From Hominifimenecus microfluidus (GTDB taxonomy: Bacteria; Bacillota; Clostridia; Lachnospirales; Lachnospiraceae): a stretch of 64,000 nt of DNA. The notes beneath the pieces were generated by a model. That model saw nothing but the letters and a program-made list of their open reading frames with translations, was not told the origin of the DNA and did not search any database. A program made the position numbers and the translations under genes. Location: NCBI GenBank assembly GCA_020687485.1, contig JAJEQR010000004.1:51576-115575 (forward strand). Direction: 5' to 3'. Shown here piece after piece: positions 8,567 through 17,427 of the stretch (the stretch's first letter is position 1; each line of letters starts with the position of its first letter).

Positions 8567-10534
8567 ATGTGCAAGAAAAAAGGAAGTCTCTCGATTAACA
8601 GCGAGAATATTTTTCCCATTATTAAAAAGTGGCTTTATTCCGATCATGATATTTTCTTCCGTGAGCTGATCTCCAACGGCTGCGACGCGGTGACGAAGCT
8701 GAATAAGCTGGCAGGTATGGGTGAGTACGATCTGCCGGAAGATCACAAGGATACTGTGACGGTCATCGCCGACGAGAAGGAGAAGACCCTGCGTTTCATT
8801 GATACCGGTATCGGTATGACGGCGGACGAGGTGGAGGAGTATATCTGTCAGATTGCTTTCTCCGGCGCAACAGATTTCCTGGAGAAATACAAGGATAAGA
8901 CAAATGAAGATCAGATCATCGGTCATTTTGGCCTTGGTTTCTACTCCGCCTTTATGGTAGCGGATCGTGTGACGATCGATACCCTCTCCTATAAGGAAGG
9001 CGCGCAGCCGGTACACTGGGAGTGTGACGGCGGTACCGAATATGATATGACGGAGGGTACCCGGAAGGAAGTCGGTACGGAGATCGTTCTGTATCTGAAT
9101 GAGGACAGTCTGGAGTTTGCGAAGGAATACCGTGCAAGAGAAGTTATCAGCAAGTACTGCTCTTTCATGCCGGTAGAGATTTTCCTGTTCACGGCGGAAC
9201 AGTGGGACAAGTATCAGGAGGAGCTTGCCACCGAGACGGTTGAGACGGTGGAAGAGGAGAAGCCTGCAGAAGCAGAAGAAAAGGCAGAAGAAAAAGCGGA
9301 AGGCGAAGACAGCGGGACGAAGGAAGACGAAAAAGCTGAAGAGAAGAAGGAAGAGTACCATCCGGAGCGTGTTTCCATCAGCGATACGCATCCTCTGTGG
9401 ACGAAACGTCCCGGCGACTGCACCGACGAAGAATACAAGGAGTTCTACCGCAAGGTATTTATGGACTTCAAGGAGCCGCTTTTCTGGATTCATCTGAATA
9501 TGGATTATCCGTTCAACTTAAAGGGTATCCTGTACTTCCCGAAGATCAACAACGAGTACGATACGATCGAGGGAACGATTAAGCTGTACAACAACCGTGT
9601 ATTTATCGCGGATAACATCAAGGAAGTGATTCCGGAGTATCTGTTGCTCTTAAAGGGCGTCATTGACTGCCCGGATCTGCCTCTGAATGTATCCAGAAGC
9701 GCGCTGCAGAATGACGGCTTCGTAAAGAAGGTAAGAGATTACATCACGAAGAAGGTAGCGGACAAGCTCAATGGCATGTTCAAGACGGATCGTGAGAATT
9801 ATGAGAAATACTGGGATGACATTCATCCTTTCATCAAGTTTGGCTGTCTGAAGGACGAGAAGTTCTACGAGAAGATGTCGGGAAGTCTGCTCTTCAAGAA
9901 CCTGGAAGGCAAGTACCTGCCGCTGTCCGAGATCAATGAGCGGGAAGATAAGGATATTGCATATGTAACGGATGAAGTTCAGCAGAGCCAGTACATTAAA
10001 ATGTACAAGGATGCCGGTATGGATGCCATCTATCTGACGCACAATATTGACTCCCCGTTCATCACCATGCTGGAGCAGAAGAATGCCGGTCTGAAGTTTC
10101 ATCGTATCGACGCTGAGATCAAGCAGCAGCTGAAGGGCGAGCAGGATGCGGAAGCATTGAAGGATACGACCGAGAAGCTGCAGCAGCTGTTCCGTGAGCA
10201 GCTGGGCAACGAGCATCTGCAGGTAGAGGTTCAGGATCTGAAGGATGAGAAGATCTCCGCGATGATCACGCTGTCTGAGCAGAGCCGCCGCATGCAGGAG
10301 ATGATGAAGATGTACGGCATGGGGGATATGGGCTCTACCGAGAATACGCTTGTTCTGAACGCGAACAACGCTCTCGTGAAGTATGTTCTGGAGAATCCGG
10401 AATCCGAGCATGTATCCACTATCTGCCATCAGCTGTATGATCTTGCGCTGATCGCTCATGAGCCGTTGCCTGCTGATGAGATGGCAGCATTTGTAGAGCG
10501 AAGCAATGAGATTATGATGCTCTTGACAAAATAG
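8567..10534 (+). CDS. htpG: Molecular chaperone HtpG (Hsp90) with long charged linker
   Basis: This 655-residue bacterial Hsp90 has an N-terminal GHKL ATPase domain (about 1-218) that shows FFRELISNGCDAVTKL, DTGIGMT and GHFGLGFYSAFMV, then a middle domain with NVSRSALQND and a C-terminal dimerisation domain. HtpG refolds and remodels client proteins in the cytoplasm at the expense of ATP. Between the first two domains lies a run of about 45 mostly Glu, Lys and Ala residues (about 219-264), in the position of the charged linker of eukaryotic Hsp90; most bacterial HtpGs have only a short link there. There is no MEEVD tail, as expected for bacteria. AAGAGG precedes the ATG. Confidence 0.95.
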   Translation: MCKKKGSLSINSENIFPIIKKWLYSDHDIFFRELISNGCDAVTKLNKLAGMGEYDLPEDHKDTVTVIADEKEKTLRFIDTGIGMTADEVEEYICQIAFSGATDFLEKYKDKTNEDQIIGHFGLGFYSAFMVADRVTIDTLSYKEGAQPVHWECDGGTEYDMTEGTRKEVGTEIVLYLNEDSLEFAKEYRAREVISKYCSFMPVEIFLFTAEQWDKYQEELATETVETVEEEKPAEAEEKAEEKAEGEDSGTKEDEKAEEKKEEYHPERVSISDTHPLWTKRPGDCTDEEYKEFYRKVFMDFKEPLFWIHLNMDYPFNLKGILYFPKINNEYDTIEGTIKLYNNRVFIADNIKEVIPEYLLLLKGVIDCPDLPLNVSRSALQNDGFVKKVRDYITKKVADKLNGMFKTDRENYEKYWDDIHPFIKFGCLKDEKFYEKMSGSLLFKNLEGKYLPLSEINEREDKDIAYVTDEVQQSQYIKMYKDAGMDAIYLTHNIDSPFITMLEQKNAGLKFHRIDAEIKQQLKGEQDAEALKDTTEKLQQLFREQLGNEHLQVEVQDLKDEKISAMITLSEQSRRMQEMMKMYGMGDMGSTENTLVLNANNALVKYVLENPESEHVSTICHQLYDLALIAHEPLPADEMAAFVERSNEIMMLLTK

Positions 10535-10536
10535 TA

Positions 10537-10680
10537 TGTAACTATTCAGAGCCATGCGGATTTACAATAAAGGTATGAGCCATGCTTGCATGAGTGAATA
10601 CCTTTTTGAAAATCCATATGGCGAGAAGCCACAGCGAGATGTAGCGTAAGCGGAATCGAGCTGGGGCTCTGAATAGTCAC
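10537..10680. repeat. Palindromic intergenic repeat element, full copy
   Basis: The element is bounded by inverted ends, GTAACTATTCAGAGCC on the left and GGCTCTGAATAGTCAC on the right, one mismatch apart as reverse complements. Inside, GGATTT plus AAAGGTAT pair with ATACCTTT plus AAATCC around a CATGCTTGCATG core, so most of the left half can fold into one long hairpin. It has no coding capacity and sits just after htpG. Shorter copies of the left end occur at 13442 and 17549, and a decayed right end at 10868. The look is that of a small non-autonomous element or a BIME-like palindrome. Confidence 0.65.
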
Positions 10681-10703
10681 AATAATATCTCCAGAATCAA
10701 CAG

Positions 10704-10748
10704 GAGTGGGACGCACCGTGAGAGTACGGTCGCCCCGCTTCTTTTTTG
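10704..10748 (+). terminator. Probable htpG terminator
   Basis: GGGACGCACCGT and ACGGTCGCCCC form an imperfect stem around GAGAGT, followed by GCTTCTTTTTT. It lies 170 bases after htpG, beyond the repeat element. Confidence 0.6.
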
Positions 10749-10867
10749 TATCCGGAAAGTATGAGAATATCTTTTTTTACCAGCTGTTGCAATTCACGCC
10801 CTCAAAACAGCAGTTTATGCCCGGAATATAGCCAAAAATTCTTTTGTATGCTATTTTGATTAAACAA

Positions 10868-10911
10868 GATGCAGCGTAAGCGAAATCGAACGGAAGCTTC
10901 AAAGTGTTACA
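10868..10911. repeat. Decayed right end of the palindromic repeat
   Basis: GATGCAGCGTAAGCGAAATC and the following TTCAAAGTGTTAC resemble the right part of the full element (GATGTAGCGTAAGCGGAATC and CTGAATAGTCAC). No matching left end is nearby. The remaining gap 10749-10867 shows nothing recognisable. Confidence 0.45.
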
Positions 10912-10964
10912 ACAAGAGAGGTTCTGTACAACATCTTTAATATCTTCAAAGGAGAGGAAGGCTT

Positions 10965-13358
10965 ATGAAGAAAAAGAAAATTCCTGTAATTGCACTGTGT
11001 ATGGCACTGACCGGAGCCAGCATCGCCGGATGCGGCGGTTCCCAGACGGTGGAGAGCACGACGGCGGCAGCCACCGAAGCACAGACAACAACCGCAGCAG
11101 CGGCTACTGAGGCGGAGACCACGACAGAAGCTGAGACTGAGAAGGAGACGCAGGCGGCAGCCGAGACGCCTTCCGCAGACGGAGCGATCAACTTGAATAC
11201 CTGGCTGATGGATAACAGCGAGATGGTCGAGAACAGTTGGACGAAGCAAATGCAGCGCTCTCTGAAGGTAGATCGCAAGAAGGTCAATGATCATCTGCTT
11301 GAGGGTTACCTGAGCTATACACTGGAGTCCGGAAGAACCTGCAAGATGTACATCGGCAAACATTCGGCACTGCGTGCGTACATCACAGTTGTCGCTCTTC
11401 CTGACGGCGTGACGGATACGTATCAGTTCCTGCAGGAGCAGGGCTGGATCAACCTGGCGGATACTTACGGTGAGATGATCTTCGTACTGGAGCCGGAGAA
11501 TGGCAAGTGGGGAACCCCTGAAGAAGAAGCGGAATATTTGAGCGACTGCCTGGCAGAGAGCGTATCCAACGACGCATATGGGATGCGTGAGAAGAGCGGC
11601 GGCGGTATTGTAACATCCGGTAAGTTCCGCACTGAGGACGGCCAGGACGTAGCAACCTTTACCGGTCATGCGTGCAACTACTATGTTGGCTATGGCGAAG
11701 GCTGCAAGGCACTGGAATCCTGGACTTCCAACAACCCCTGCCTGGTCATCGGTCAGGCATTTATCGGCGGCGAGAGCGCAGGCGAGGAGATCCTGCAGGC
11801 CAGCGCGGCTCGTCAGTACAACGGCATCAACACCGGCGGTTATTACCCCGGTATGGACAACTATTCCTTCCAGAAGGAACTGATCCGTATGCGTGATGAG
11901 GGCGTGATTTCCTCCGCCGACTTTATCACGAACGCGGATATCCCGGTACCGACCATGTTCGCCGGATACAAGGAGGATGACGCCAGCGTTGCCTACTGGA
12001 AATCCGTGAATGATGTGGAAGATACCGCGAAGGACGGCGTATATTACCAGTCTGCGGATTCCGATGCATGGCAGACTGAATACAACAACAGTCTGGTGAA
12101 GGACATGGGTGCGACGACCGGTATTTCCTCTGTGAAGATGGTAGATGCCGATACGATGAGCGCGGCAGAGATCCGCGATTATCTGGCCATGTATACCAGA
12201 TATACGACGCCATTTGCATACAGCAATACGCTTGGGATGAGAACAGATTACTATGCGGTAACCCACAAGGCCAGAGAGACTGCGGAAGCCGGTACGGCAA
12301 TTGATACAGTGAAGTATGATGCGGTGGAAGGCGAGGAGAGAGAAGCCGAGATCCGCGCACTGGAATCCAATCGTCTGTCCGTTCCTTTCATGGGCGATTA
12401 CAATAAGGGCACGGTTTACTCCTGTGTCACCGCTTTCAATGATTATGACGAAGACGGAACACTGGACCCCAGAGAGTGCATCATCTACGTTCCTGACAGC
12501 GCGAAGGAAAGTACGGATGAGAACGGAGTTCCCGTTGTGATCATCTGCCCCGGTAGCACGCAGGGCTCCAATACCTTCTTCGACTGCACTTACTGGTGGG
12601 ATATCGCAAATAAGGAAGGCTGCGTAATCGCCATCCTTGGTCAGTTCTGTAACTCCAGCCCGGCTTCTCTGGCTTACGGCGACAAGAGCGACAGCGCAGA
12701 TTTCAGCCGTTCCACGCTGGCGATCCTGAACAATCAGATTGCGGAGAAGGAAGGCATTAAGATTGACAACACAAGAATCTACGGCAGCGGACATTCTGCA
12801 GGCAGTAACCTGATTCAGACCCTGACTCATACGACCGAGTCCGGTTACTTTGCAGCCGTAGGATCTACCTCTTTCCCGAATGAGGGTGAGGACGGCTTCA
12901 GCTTTGAGAATGGCATGCCCTCTTACCTTTCCGTTGGCCAGGCAGATATCAGCGAGCCGACGCCTCACCCGTTCCAGAGAGACCTGGTGAAGGATCCCTG
13001 GATTGTAACCGAAGACAGCGCCATCTATAACTGGATCAATAATTGCCTGAAGGACAACGGTGTAGAGCTGAAATTCGAGGCAGATGACCATGACAGCTTC
13101 GTGGACACCTGCTTAAGTTACAATGAGGACGGACGTTACTTCACTTACACCTGGGCGGACGCGGACAGCGATGCTCCGATCGTAAGCTTCAACCGCACGA
13201 TTGCCCGTGAGCACAACTGCATGCCGATCGAGTTCACCTTCGCGTGGGATTTCGTATCCAACTACAAGCTGGAGGACGGCAAGCGCTACTACAGTGAATC
13301 TGCCTTCGAAAAGGACGACACTGTACAGATCGATATCGACAAGACGGATATTCATTAA
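10965..13358 (+). CDS. Large surface lipoprotein with alpha/beta-hydrolase (esterase-like) domain
   Basis: This 797-residue protein begins with a lipoprotein signal peptide (MKKKK, hydrophobic core, lipobox IAGC with Cys23), followed by a Thr/Ala/Glu-rich linker to about residue 70. The N-terminal half is not recognised. From about residue 470 an alpha/beta-hydrolase fold is visible: VPVVIICPGSTQGS resembles the oxyanion strand, YGSGHSAGSNL supplies the nucleophile elbow GHSAG with Ser near residue 609, and a His follows in ADDHDSFVD. A membrane-anchored esterase or peptidase working outside the cell is likely, but the substrate is unknown. GGAGAGG precedes the ATG. The gene is flanked by repeat elements and has its own terminator. 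Confidence 0.8.
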   Translation: MKKKKIPVIALCMALTGASIAGCGGSQTVESTTAAATEAQTTTAAAATEAETTTEAETEKETQAAAETPSADGAINLNTWLMDNSEMVENSWTKQMQRSLKVDRKKVNDHLLEGYLSYTLESGRTCKMYIGKHSALRAYITVVALPDGVTDTYQFLQEQGWINLADTYGEMIFVLEPENGKWGTPEEEAEYLSDCLAESVSNDAYGMREKSGGGIVTSGKFRTEDGQDVATFTGHACNYYVGYGEGCKALESWTSNNPCLVIGQAFIGGESAGEEILQASAARQYNGINTGGYYPGMDNYSFQKELIRMRDEGVISSADFITNADIPVPTMFAGYKEDDASVAYWKSVNDVEDTAKDGVYYQSADSDAWQTEYNNSLVKDMGATTGISSVKMVDADTMSAAEIRDYLAMYTRYTTPFAYSNTLGMRTDYYAVTHKARETAEAGTAIDTVKYDAVEGEEREAEIRALESNRLSVPFMGDYNKGTVYSCVTAFNDYDEDGTLDPRECIIYVPDSAKESTDENGVPVVIICPGSTQGSNTFFDCTYWWDIANKEGCVIAILGQFCNSSPASLAYGDKSDSADFSRSTLAILNNQIAEKEGIKIDNTRIYGSGHSAGSNLIQTLTHTTESGYFAAVGSTSFPNEGEDGFSFENGMPSYLSVGQADISEPTPHPFQRDLVKDPWIVTEDSAIYNWINNCLKDNGVELKFEADDHDSFVDTCLSYNEDGRYFTYTWADADSDAPIVSFNRTIAREHNCMPIEFTFAWDFVSNYKLEDGKRYYSESAFEKDDTVQIDIDKTDIH

Positions 13359-13385
13359 AGAAAACAGTAAAGTTCAGGGCAGACA

Positions 13386-13416
13386 GGGGCAGGATCGAAA
13401 GGGTTCTGCCCTTTTC
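13386..13416 (+). terminator. Terminator after the esterase-like lipoprotein
   Basis: GGGGCAGGA and TTCTGCCC form a stem around TCGAAAGGG, followed by TTTTCC. Confidence 0.65.
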
Positions 13417-13441
13417 CTGACGGCGGATCTGTGGTATATTT

Positions 13442-13475
13442 GTAACTATTCAGAGCCATGCGGATTGGCAAGAAT
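13442..13475. repeat. Palindromic repeat, partial left-end copy
   Basis: GTAACTATTCAGAGCCATGC and the next bases GGATT are identical to the left end of the full element at 10537, then diverge. ATGAGCCATG is shared further in. The right end is missing. Confidence 0.65.
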
Positions 13476-13488
13476 ATATGAGCCATGT

Positions 13489-13512
13489 CTGCATGAGCGA
13501 TCGCTCATGCAG
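13489..13512. repeat. Perfect 24-bp palindrome upstream of the LytTR regulator
   Basis: CTGCATGAGCGA (13489-13500) is followed without spacer by its exact reverse complement. It lies inside the partial repeat copy, 32 bases before the regulator ATG, so it could be the hairpin of the repeat or a DNA-binding site. Confidence 0.6.
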
Positions 13513-13543
13513 CGATAGATAATGAGTGGGGAGAAATGCGAAA

Positions 13544-14254
13544 ATGATTCGAATTGCGGTTGTGGATGACGACCGGGAAGAAGTGCAGGAGCTCTGCGAT
13601 CTCCTGCAGTTTACATCCCTGGAACTGCAGGAGCCTTATACCATCGAGACTTTTTATTCTGGCAGTGAATTCCTGGCGCAATATCGGAAGCAGTATGAAC
13701 TGCTCTGTCTGGATATTGATATGCCGGAGAAAGACGGGATGGCCGTGGCGGAGGAGATCCGGCGCAGAGATTCAAAGGTTCTGATTATGTTTATCACACA
13801 TATGGCACAGATGGCAATTCGCGGCTATGAGGTACAGGCGGTGGATTTCGTTCTGAAGCCAGTGAACAAGTATGCGCTGTTGCTGAAGATGCAGCGGATT
13901 CGCAAGTCATTAAGTCAGCGAAAAGAAGCCTTCTTCTTGGTTCCGGACGACGGTGGTGTACGGAAGATTTCCAGCCGGGAACTCTACTATGTAGAAGTCT
14001 CCGGCCATTATCTCTATTATCACGCAAAGAGTGGCGTATATAAGCAGAAATCGCCGCTGCGGCAGATCGAGGAGGAGCTGACAAGTCTGTCCTTCCGGAA
14101 ATGTAACAACTGTTATCTTGTGAATCTGCGGCATGTGAATGCCGTGCGGAAGGAAGAGGTACAGATCGGAACAGAATGGCTGAAGATCAGCCGTTCCCGC
14201 AAGAAAGCGTTTCTGGAGGAACTGGCGGATTATATGGAAGGAGGCGGAAGATGA
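13544..14254 (+). CDS. LytTR-family response regulator
   Basis: This 236-residue protein has a CheY-like receiver (about 1-120) with the acidic pair in VVDDD, the phospho-acceptor Asp in CLDIDMPEKDG and the conserved Lys in FVLKPVNK, joined to a LytTR DNA-binding domain (about 135-236) with KISSRELYYVEVSGHYLYYH and the closing RKCNNCYLVNLRHV block. Such regulators control virulence, competence or cell-surface genes through direct repeats. The ATG at 13544 was chosen because GGGGAGA lies 9 bases upstream; an in-frame GTG at 13526 is less likely. It overlaps the sensor kinase gene in ATGA, so the two are co-translated. Confidence 0.9.
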   Translation: MIRIAVVDDDREEVQELCDLLQFTSLELQEPYTIETFYSGSEFLAQYRKQYELLCLDIDMPEKDGMAVAEEIRRRDSKVLIMFITHMAQMAIRGYEVQAVDFVLKPVNKYALLLKMQRIRKSLSQRKEAFFLVPDDGGVRKISSRELYYVEVSGHYLYYHAKSGVYKQKSPLRQIEEELTSLSFRKCNNCYLVNLRHVNAVRKEEVQIGTEWLKISRSRKKAFLEELADYMEGGGR

Positions 14255-15492
14255 GTTTTGCATGGGGGCCGATACAGATGCTGATTGCCTGCCTGATGTT
14301 TATTCTGACAGTACAGCGCGAACGGAGGACGCAGGTGCGGATTGGCGCAGTACTCCTGGCGCATGCCGTTGTCTATGTGGTTCTTCCACTTCGGACCTGG
14401 GCGGAGATGATCGCGTTCTGGCAGTATATATTTGCAATTTATCTCTGTCTCAGCCTGCTGTATGTACATTTTATTCTGGCGTGCAGCTGGCGGCAGGCGC
14501 TGTATTGCACGACGTGTGCGCTGGCAATGCAGCATATTTTCTGCAATGTAAAGTTGGTAACCAGGCAGATGATCGGCCAGTATTTCTGGGTGGATCTGTT
14601 GTTGATGATCCTGGTGTATATCTTCTTTTATCGGATTTTTGCGGCCCGCCTTTTCACGGGAATGTTCAATCAGCTGGGATGGATCGATCTGTTTTCGTCG
14701 GTTATTGTAGTGCTGTTTGTCTTCGGTATCAATCTGTCTGGGGATAGGCAGCGTTCGCCCGGTATGTTCTTTATGTGGCGGCTGGCGGATACGATCTGCT
14801 GCTGTTACATACTGTGGCTGCAGGCCGTGAAGCAGGAGCAGTTCCGGCTGCAGAAGGAGAAGGACGATCTGGAGCGCATCGTGGATCAGCAAAAGCATCA
14901 GTATGAGATTACACGCGACATGATCGAGCGTATCAATGAGCACTGCCACGACATTAAGCACCAGATCCACAGCGTCAGTAGCTCCACGGACAACGAATCG
15001 CTGAAGGAGTATCTGGGAACACTGGCGGATCATGTCATGGTCTACGATATGGCGATCCGCACAGGGAACAAGGCTCTCGATACTGTGCTGATGGAGAAGG
15101 GACTGCTCTGCCGGGAGAAGCAGATCCAGTGGATCTGCATGGCAGATGGCTCGAAGATGTCCTTCATCAAGCCCTGCGATATCTACGCCGTCTTTGGTAA
15201 TTTGATCGATAACGCGATCGAAGCCACGGAGAAGCTGGAGGATACGGAGAAGCGGGTGATCAACGTTCGCGTGACCACGCACGAATCACTGATGATGATC
15301 GAAGTGGAAAATCTGTATGAGGGAGATCTTCACTTCGAGGGAGACTTGCCGGTTACCACGAAAGAGAACCGGGAGCGGCACGGCTACGGGATGCGCAGCG
15401 TGGAATACATTGTGGGAACATACGGAGGCACCTTTACCATGCAGGCGGAGGACAGCGTGTTCCGTACACGAATCCTGATTCCGATTCCGTAA
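14251..15492 (+). CDS. GHKL-type sensor histidine kinase (AgrC/ComD-like)
   Basis: This 413-residue sensor has about six membrane spans in residues 1-200 and a cytoplasmic coiled linker. The dimerisation box with phospho-acceptor His is in EHCHDIKHQI. The HATPase domain shows an N box (FGNLIDNAIEAT) and a G box (RHGYGMRSVEYIV). This is the HPK10-like group that partners LytTR regulators and often senses peptides, but no peptide or AgrB-like processing gene lies nearby, so the signal is unknown. GGAAGGAGGCGG before the ATG and the ATGA overlap with the regulator fix the start. A terminator follows. Confidence 0.9.
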   Translation: MSFAWGPIQMLIACLMFILTVQRERRTQVRIGAVLLAHAVVYVVLPLRTWAEMIAFWQYIFAIYLCLSLLYVHFILACSWRQALYCTTCALAMQHIFCNVKLVTRQMIGQYFWVDLLLMILVYIFFYRIFAARLFTGMFNQLGWIDLFSSVIVVLFVFGINLSGDRQRSPGMFFMWRLADTICCCYILWLQAVKQEQFRLQKEKDDLERIVDQQKHQYEITRDMIERINEHCHDIKHQIHSVSSSTDNESLKEYLGTLADHVMVYDMAIRTGNKALDTVLMEKGLLCREKQIQWICMADGSKMSFIKPCDIYAVFGNLIDNAIEATEKLEDTEKRVINVRVTTHESLMMIEVENLYEGDLHFEGDLPVTTKENRERHGYGMRSVEYIVGTYGGTFTMQAEDSVFRTRILIPIP

Positions 15493-15544
15493 AATAAAGT
15501 CGATAAGGTTAGCGAAACTTAACACAATTTCAGAGTATAAAAAG

Positions 15545-15581
15545 GGAAAGAGCATGAAAAAAACATGCGCTTTTCTTTTTT
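15545..15581 (+). terminator. Terminator after the LytTR/GHKL operon
   Basis: GAAAGAGCATG and CATGCGCTTTTC form a stem with one mismatch around an A-rich loop, followed by TTTTTT. Confidence 0.8.
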
Positions 15582-15719
15582 ATATAAAGAAAAAACATGA
15601 GATTTCCTGAAAAAAGCAGCGGATACTTTACAGGAATTTAACATTGGGATGTTACCATGTGACTGTAAGAGGATAAAGAGTGTTAAAAAAAAGAAAAGAC
15701 AAAGGGAGAAAGAGAAATC

Positions 15720-17402
15720 ATGGGGATTTCAGATGTAGGAATGATCTTTAAATTCGTTGGAGGACTTGGCATGTTCCTGTTCGGCATGGACATGATGGCA
15801 AAGGGCCTTCAACAGTCCGCCGGAGGTAAGATGAAGCAGTGGCTGGGTGTGCTGACGCGCAATCGTCTGATGGCGGTACTGGCCGGCGCACTGATCACGG
15901 CTGTCATCCAGAGTTCTTCGGCAACCACCGTTATGGTCGTTGGTTTCGTTAACGCGGGTCTAATGAACCTGACGCAGGCGATCGGTGTTATCATGGGCGC
16001 CAATATCGGTACGACGATGACCAGCTGGCTGGTATCGATGAATGAATTCGGAAGCGTATTGAAGCCGGAATTCTTCGCACCGCTGCTGTTGGGAATCGGC
16101 GCACTGCTGATGCAGTTCTCGAAGAAAGAGAAGCGAAAGCTGATCGGTGAGATTCTGCTTGGCTTCGGTGTCCTGTTCATCGGCTTAAGCTTTATGTCCG
16201 GATCGATCGAGCCTTATCGTGATTCGCCGCTGTTCTCGCAGGCATTCGTCTTCTTGGGGAAGAATCCGGTGCTGGGAATCCTGGCCGGTGCGCTAATCAC
16301 CGCGATTATTCAGAGCTCTTCGGCTTCCGTTGGTATCCTGCAGACCCTGGCTCTGAATGGTATGGTAACCTGGAATGCGGCAGTATATATCACATTGGGA
16401 CAGAATATCGGTACCTGTGTAACCGCTCTGCTTGCCAGCGCTGGCGCACACCGGAACGCGAAGCGCGCAGCGATCATGCACCTGATGTTCAATGTAGTGG
16501 GCGCGATCCTGTTCGGAATTATTGCCACGGTAGTCTTCCTGTTCCATCCGGAGTTCGGTGGCTCCAACGTAAGCAGTCTGGGAATCTCCATTTTCCATAC
16601 GGTCTTTAACGTAACGAATACAATCATTCTCTTCCCGTTTGCACCGATGCTGGTAAGGCTGGCGCAGAAGATTCTGCCGGTCAACGAGGAAGAGGAGAGC
16701 AATCCGGTGCATGCAGTTCAGCAGAGACTGAAAGAGTACCGTCTGGATACGCCAGCATTTGCCATGGAAGCGGCAACGCATGAAGTGCTGGATATGGGTA
16801 AGCTCTGTATGGAGAACGTAAAGACTGCCCTGAAGGCCATGCAGGATAACGATTCCGAGGCAGTGGATACTGTCATGCAGAACGAAGAAGTGATCGATGA
16901 TCTGGAGAAGATCCTGACCGAGTTCCTGGTGAAGATTAACAGCCTGCATCTGAATCAGAGCCAGTCCGTGCAGATCCGGAATCTGATGTACACGATCAAC
17001 GATTTTGAACGTGTCGGAGATCATGCAGTGAACCTGGCGGAGCTGGCGCAGACTAAGATCCGGGAGAATATGACGTTCTCTGCAACCGGACGCGCACAGC
17101 TGCAGACGATCGGCGATACCGTGATGTCCGTTCTGGATCATGCTTACCGTGCCAGAGAGCAGTTCCGCACCGATGATGTGGAGCTGGTGGAGCAGCTGGA
17201 AGAGAAAGTGGACAACTATGAGGAGGAGTTCCGCGCGGATCATATCAGCCGCCTGAATCAGGGGCTCTGTACAGCGACGAACGGCGTCGTCTTCCTGGAT
17301 GCCATCAGCAACCTGGAGCGAATCAGCGATCATGCGGATAATATCGCCGGATATGTCCTTTTCGAGAAAAAGAGCGGAGCCGAGAAGGTTAGAGTTGGCT
17401 AA
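15720..17402 (+). CDS. Na+/phosphate cotransporter with C-terminal PhoU-like domain
   Basis: This 560-residue NptA/YjbB-type protein contains the two inverted Na/Pi-cotransport repeats, each with the QSSSA signature (VIQSSSATTVMVVGF and IIQSSSASVGILQ), within about eight membrane spans over residues 1-315. A helical PhoU-like domain (about 340-550) follows. The family moves phosphate with sodium; the PhoU part is thought to regulate activity. It is monocistronic. Two TTTACA/TTAACA hexamers start 11 bp apart at 15627 and 15638 and could be PhoP sites, but this is weak. GGGAG lies upstream of the ATG. The promoter of the next transcription unit overlaps its 3' end. Confidence 0.93.
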   Translation: MGISDVGMIFKFVGGLGMFLFGMDMMAKGLQQSAGGKMKQWLGVLTRNRLMAVLAGALITAVIQSSSATTVMVVGFVNAGLMNLTQAIGVIMGANIGTTMTSWLVSMNEFGSVLKPEFFAPLLLGIGALLMQFSKKEKRKLIGEILLGFGVLFIGLSFMSGSIEPYRDSPLFSQAFVFLGKNPVLGILAGALITAIIQSSSASVGILQTLALNGMVTWNAAVYITLGQNIGTCVTALLASAGAHRNAKRAAIMHLMFNVVGAILFGIIATVVFLFHPEFGGSNVSSLGISIFHTVFNVTNTIILFPFAPMLVRLAQKILPVNEEEESNPVHAVQQRLKEYRLDTPAFAMEAATHEVLDMGKLCMENVKTALKAMQDNDSEAVDTVMQNEEVIDDLEKILTEFLVKINSLHLNQSQSVQIRNLMYTINDFERVGDHAVNLAELAQTKIRENMTFSATGRAQLQTIGDTVMSVLDHAYRAREQFRTDDVELVEQLEEKVDNYEEEFRADHISRLNQGLCTATNGVVFLDAISNLERISDHADNIAGYVLFEKKSGAEKVRVG

Positions 17403-17424
17403 GCGTATAGCGTCAGGGTATAAT
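17395..17424 (+). promoter_or_regulatory. Promoter of the mntP transcription unit
   Basis: TTGGCT (17395-17400), an 18-bp spacer and a consensus TATAAT (17419-17424) overlap the stop of the phosphate transporter gene and lie just before the riboswitch. Confidence 0.6.
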
Positions 17425-17427
17425 GCC

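Noticed and set aside
10899..13091. A 730-codon open frame on the minus strand opposite the esterase-like lipoprotein.
   Set aside because: It lies antisense to a gene with signal peptide, lipobox and hydrolase motifs, has no family features of its own, and is explained by codon bias.
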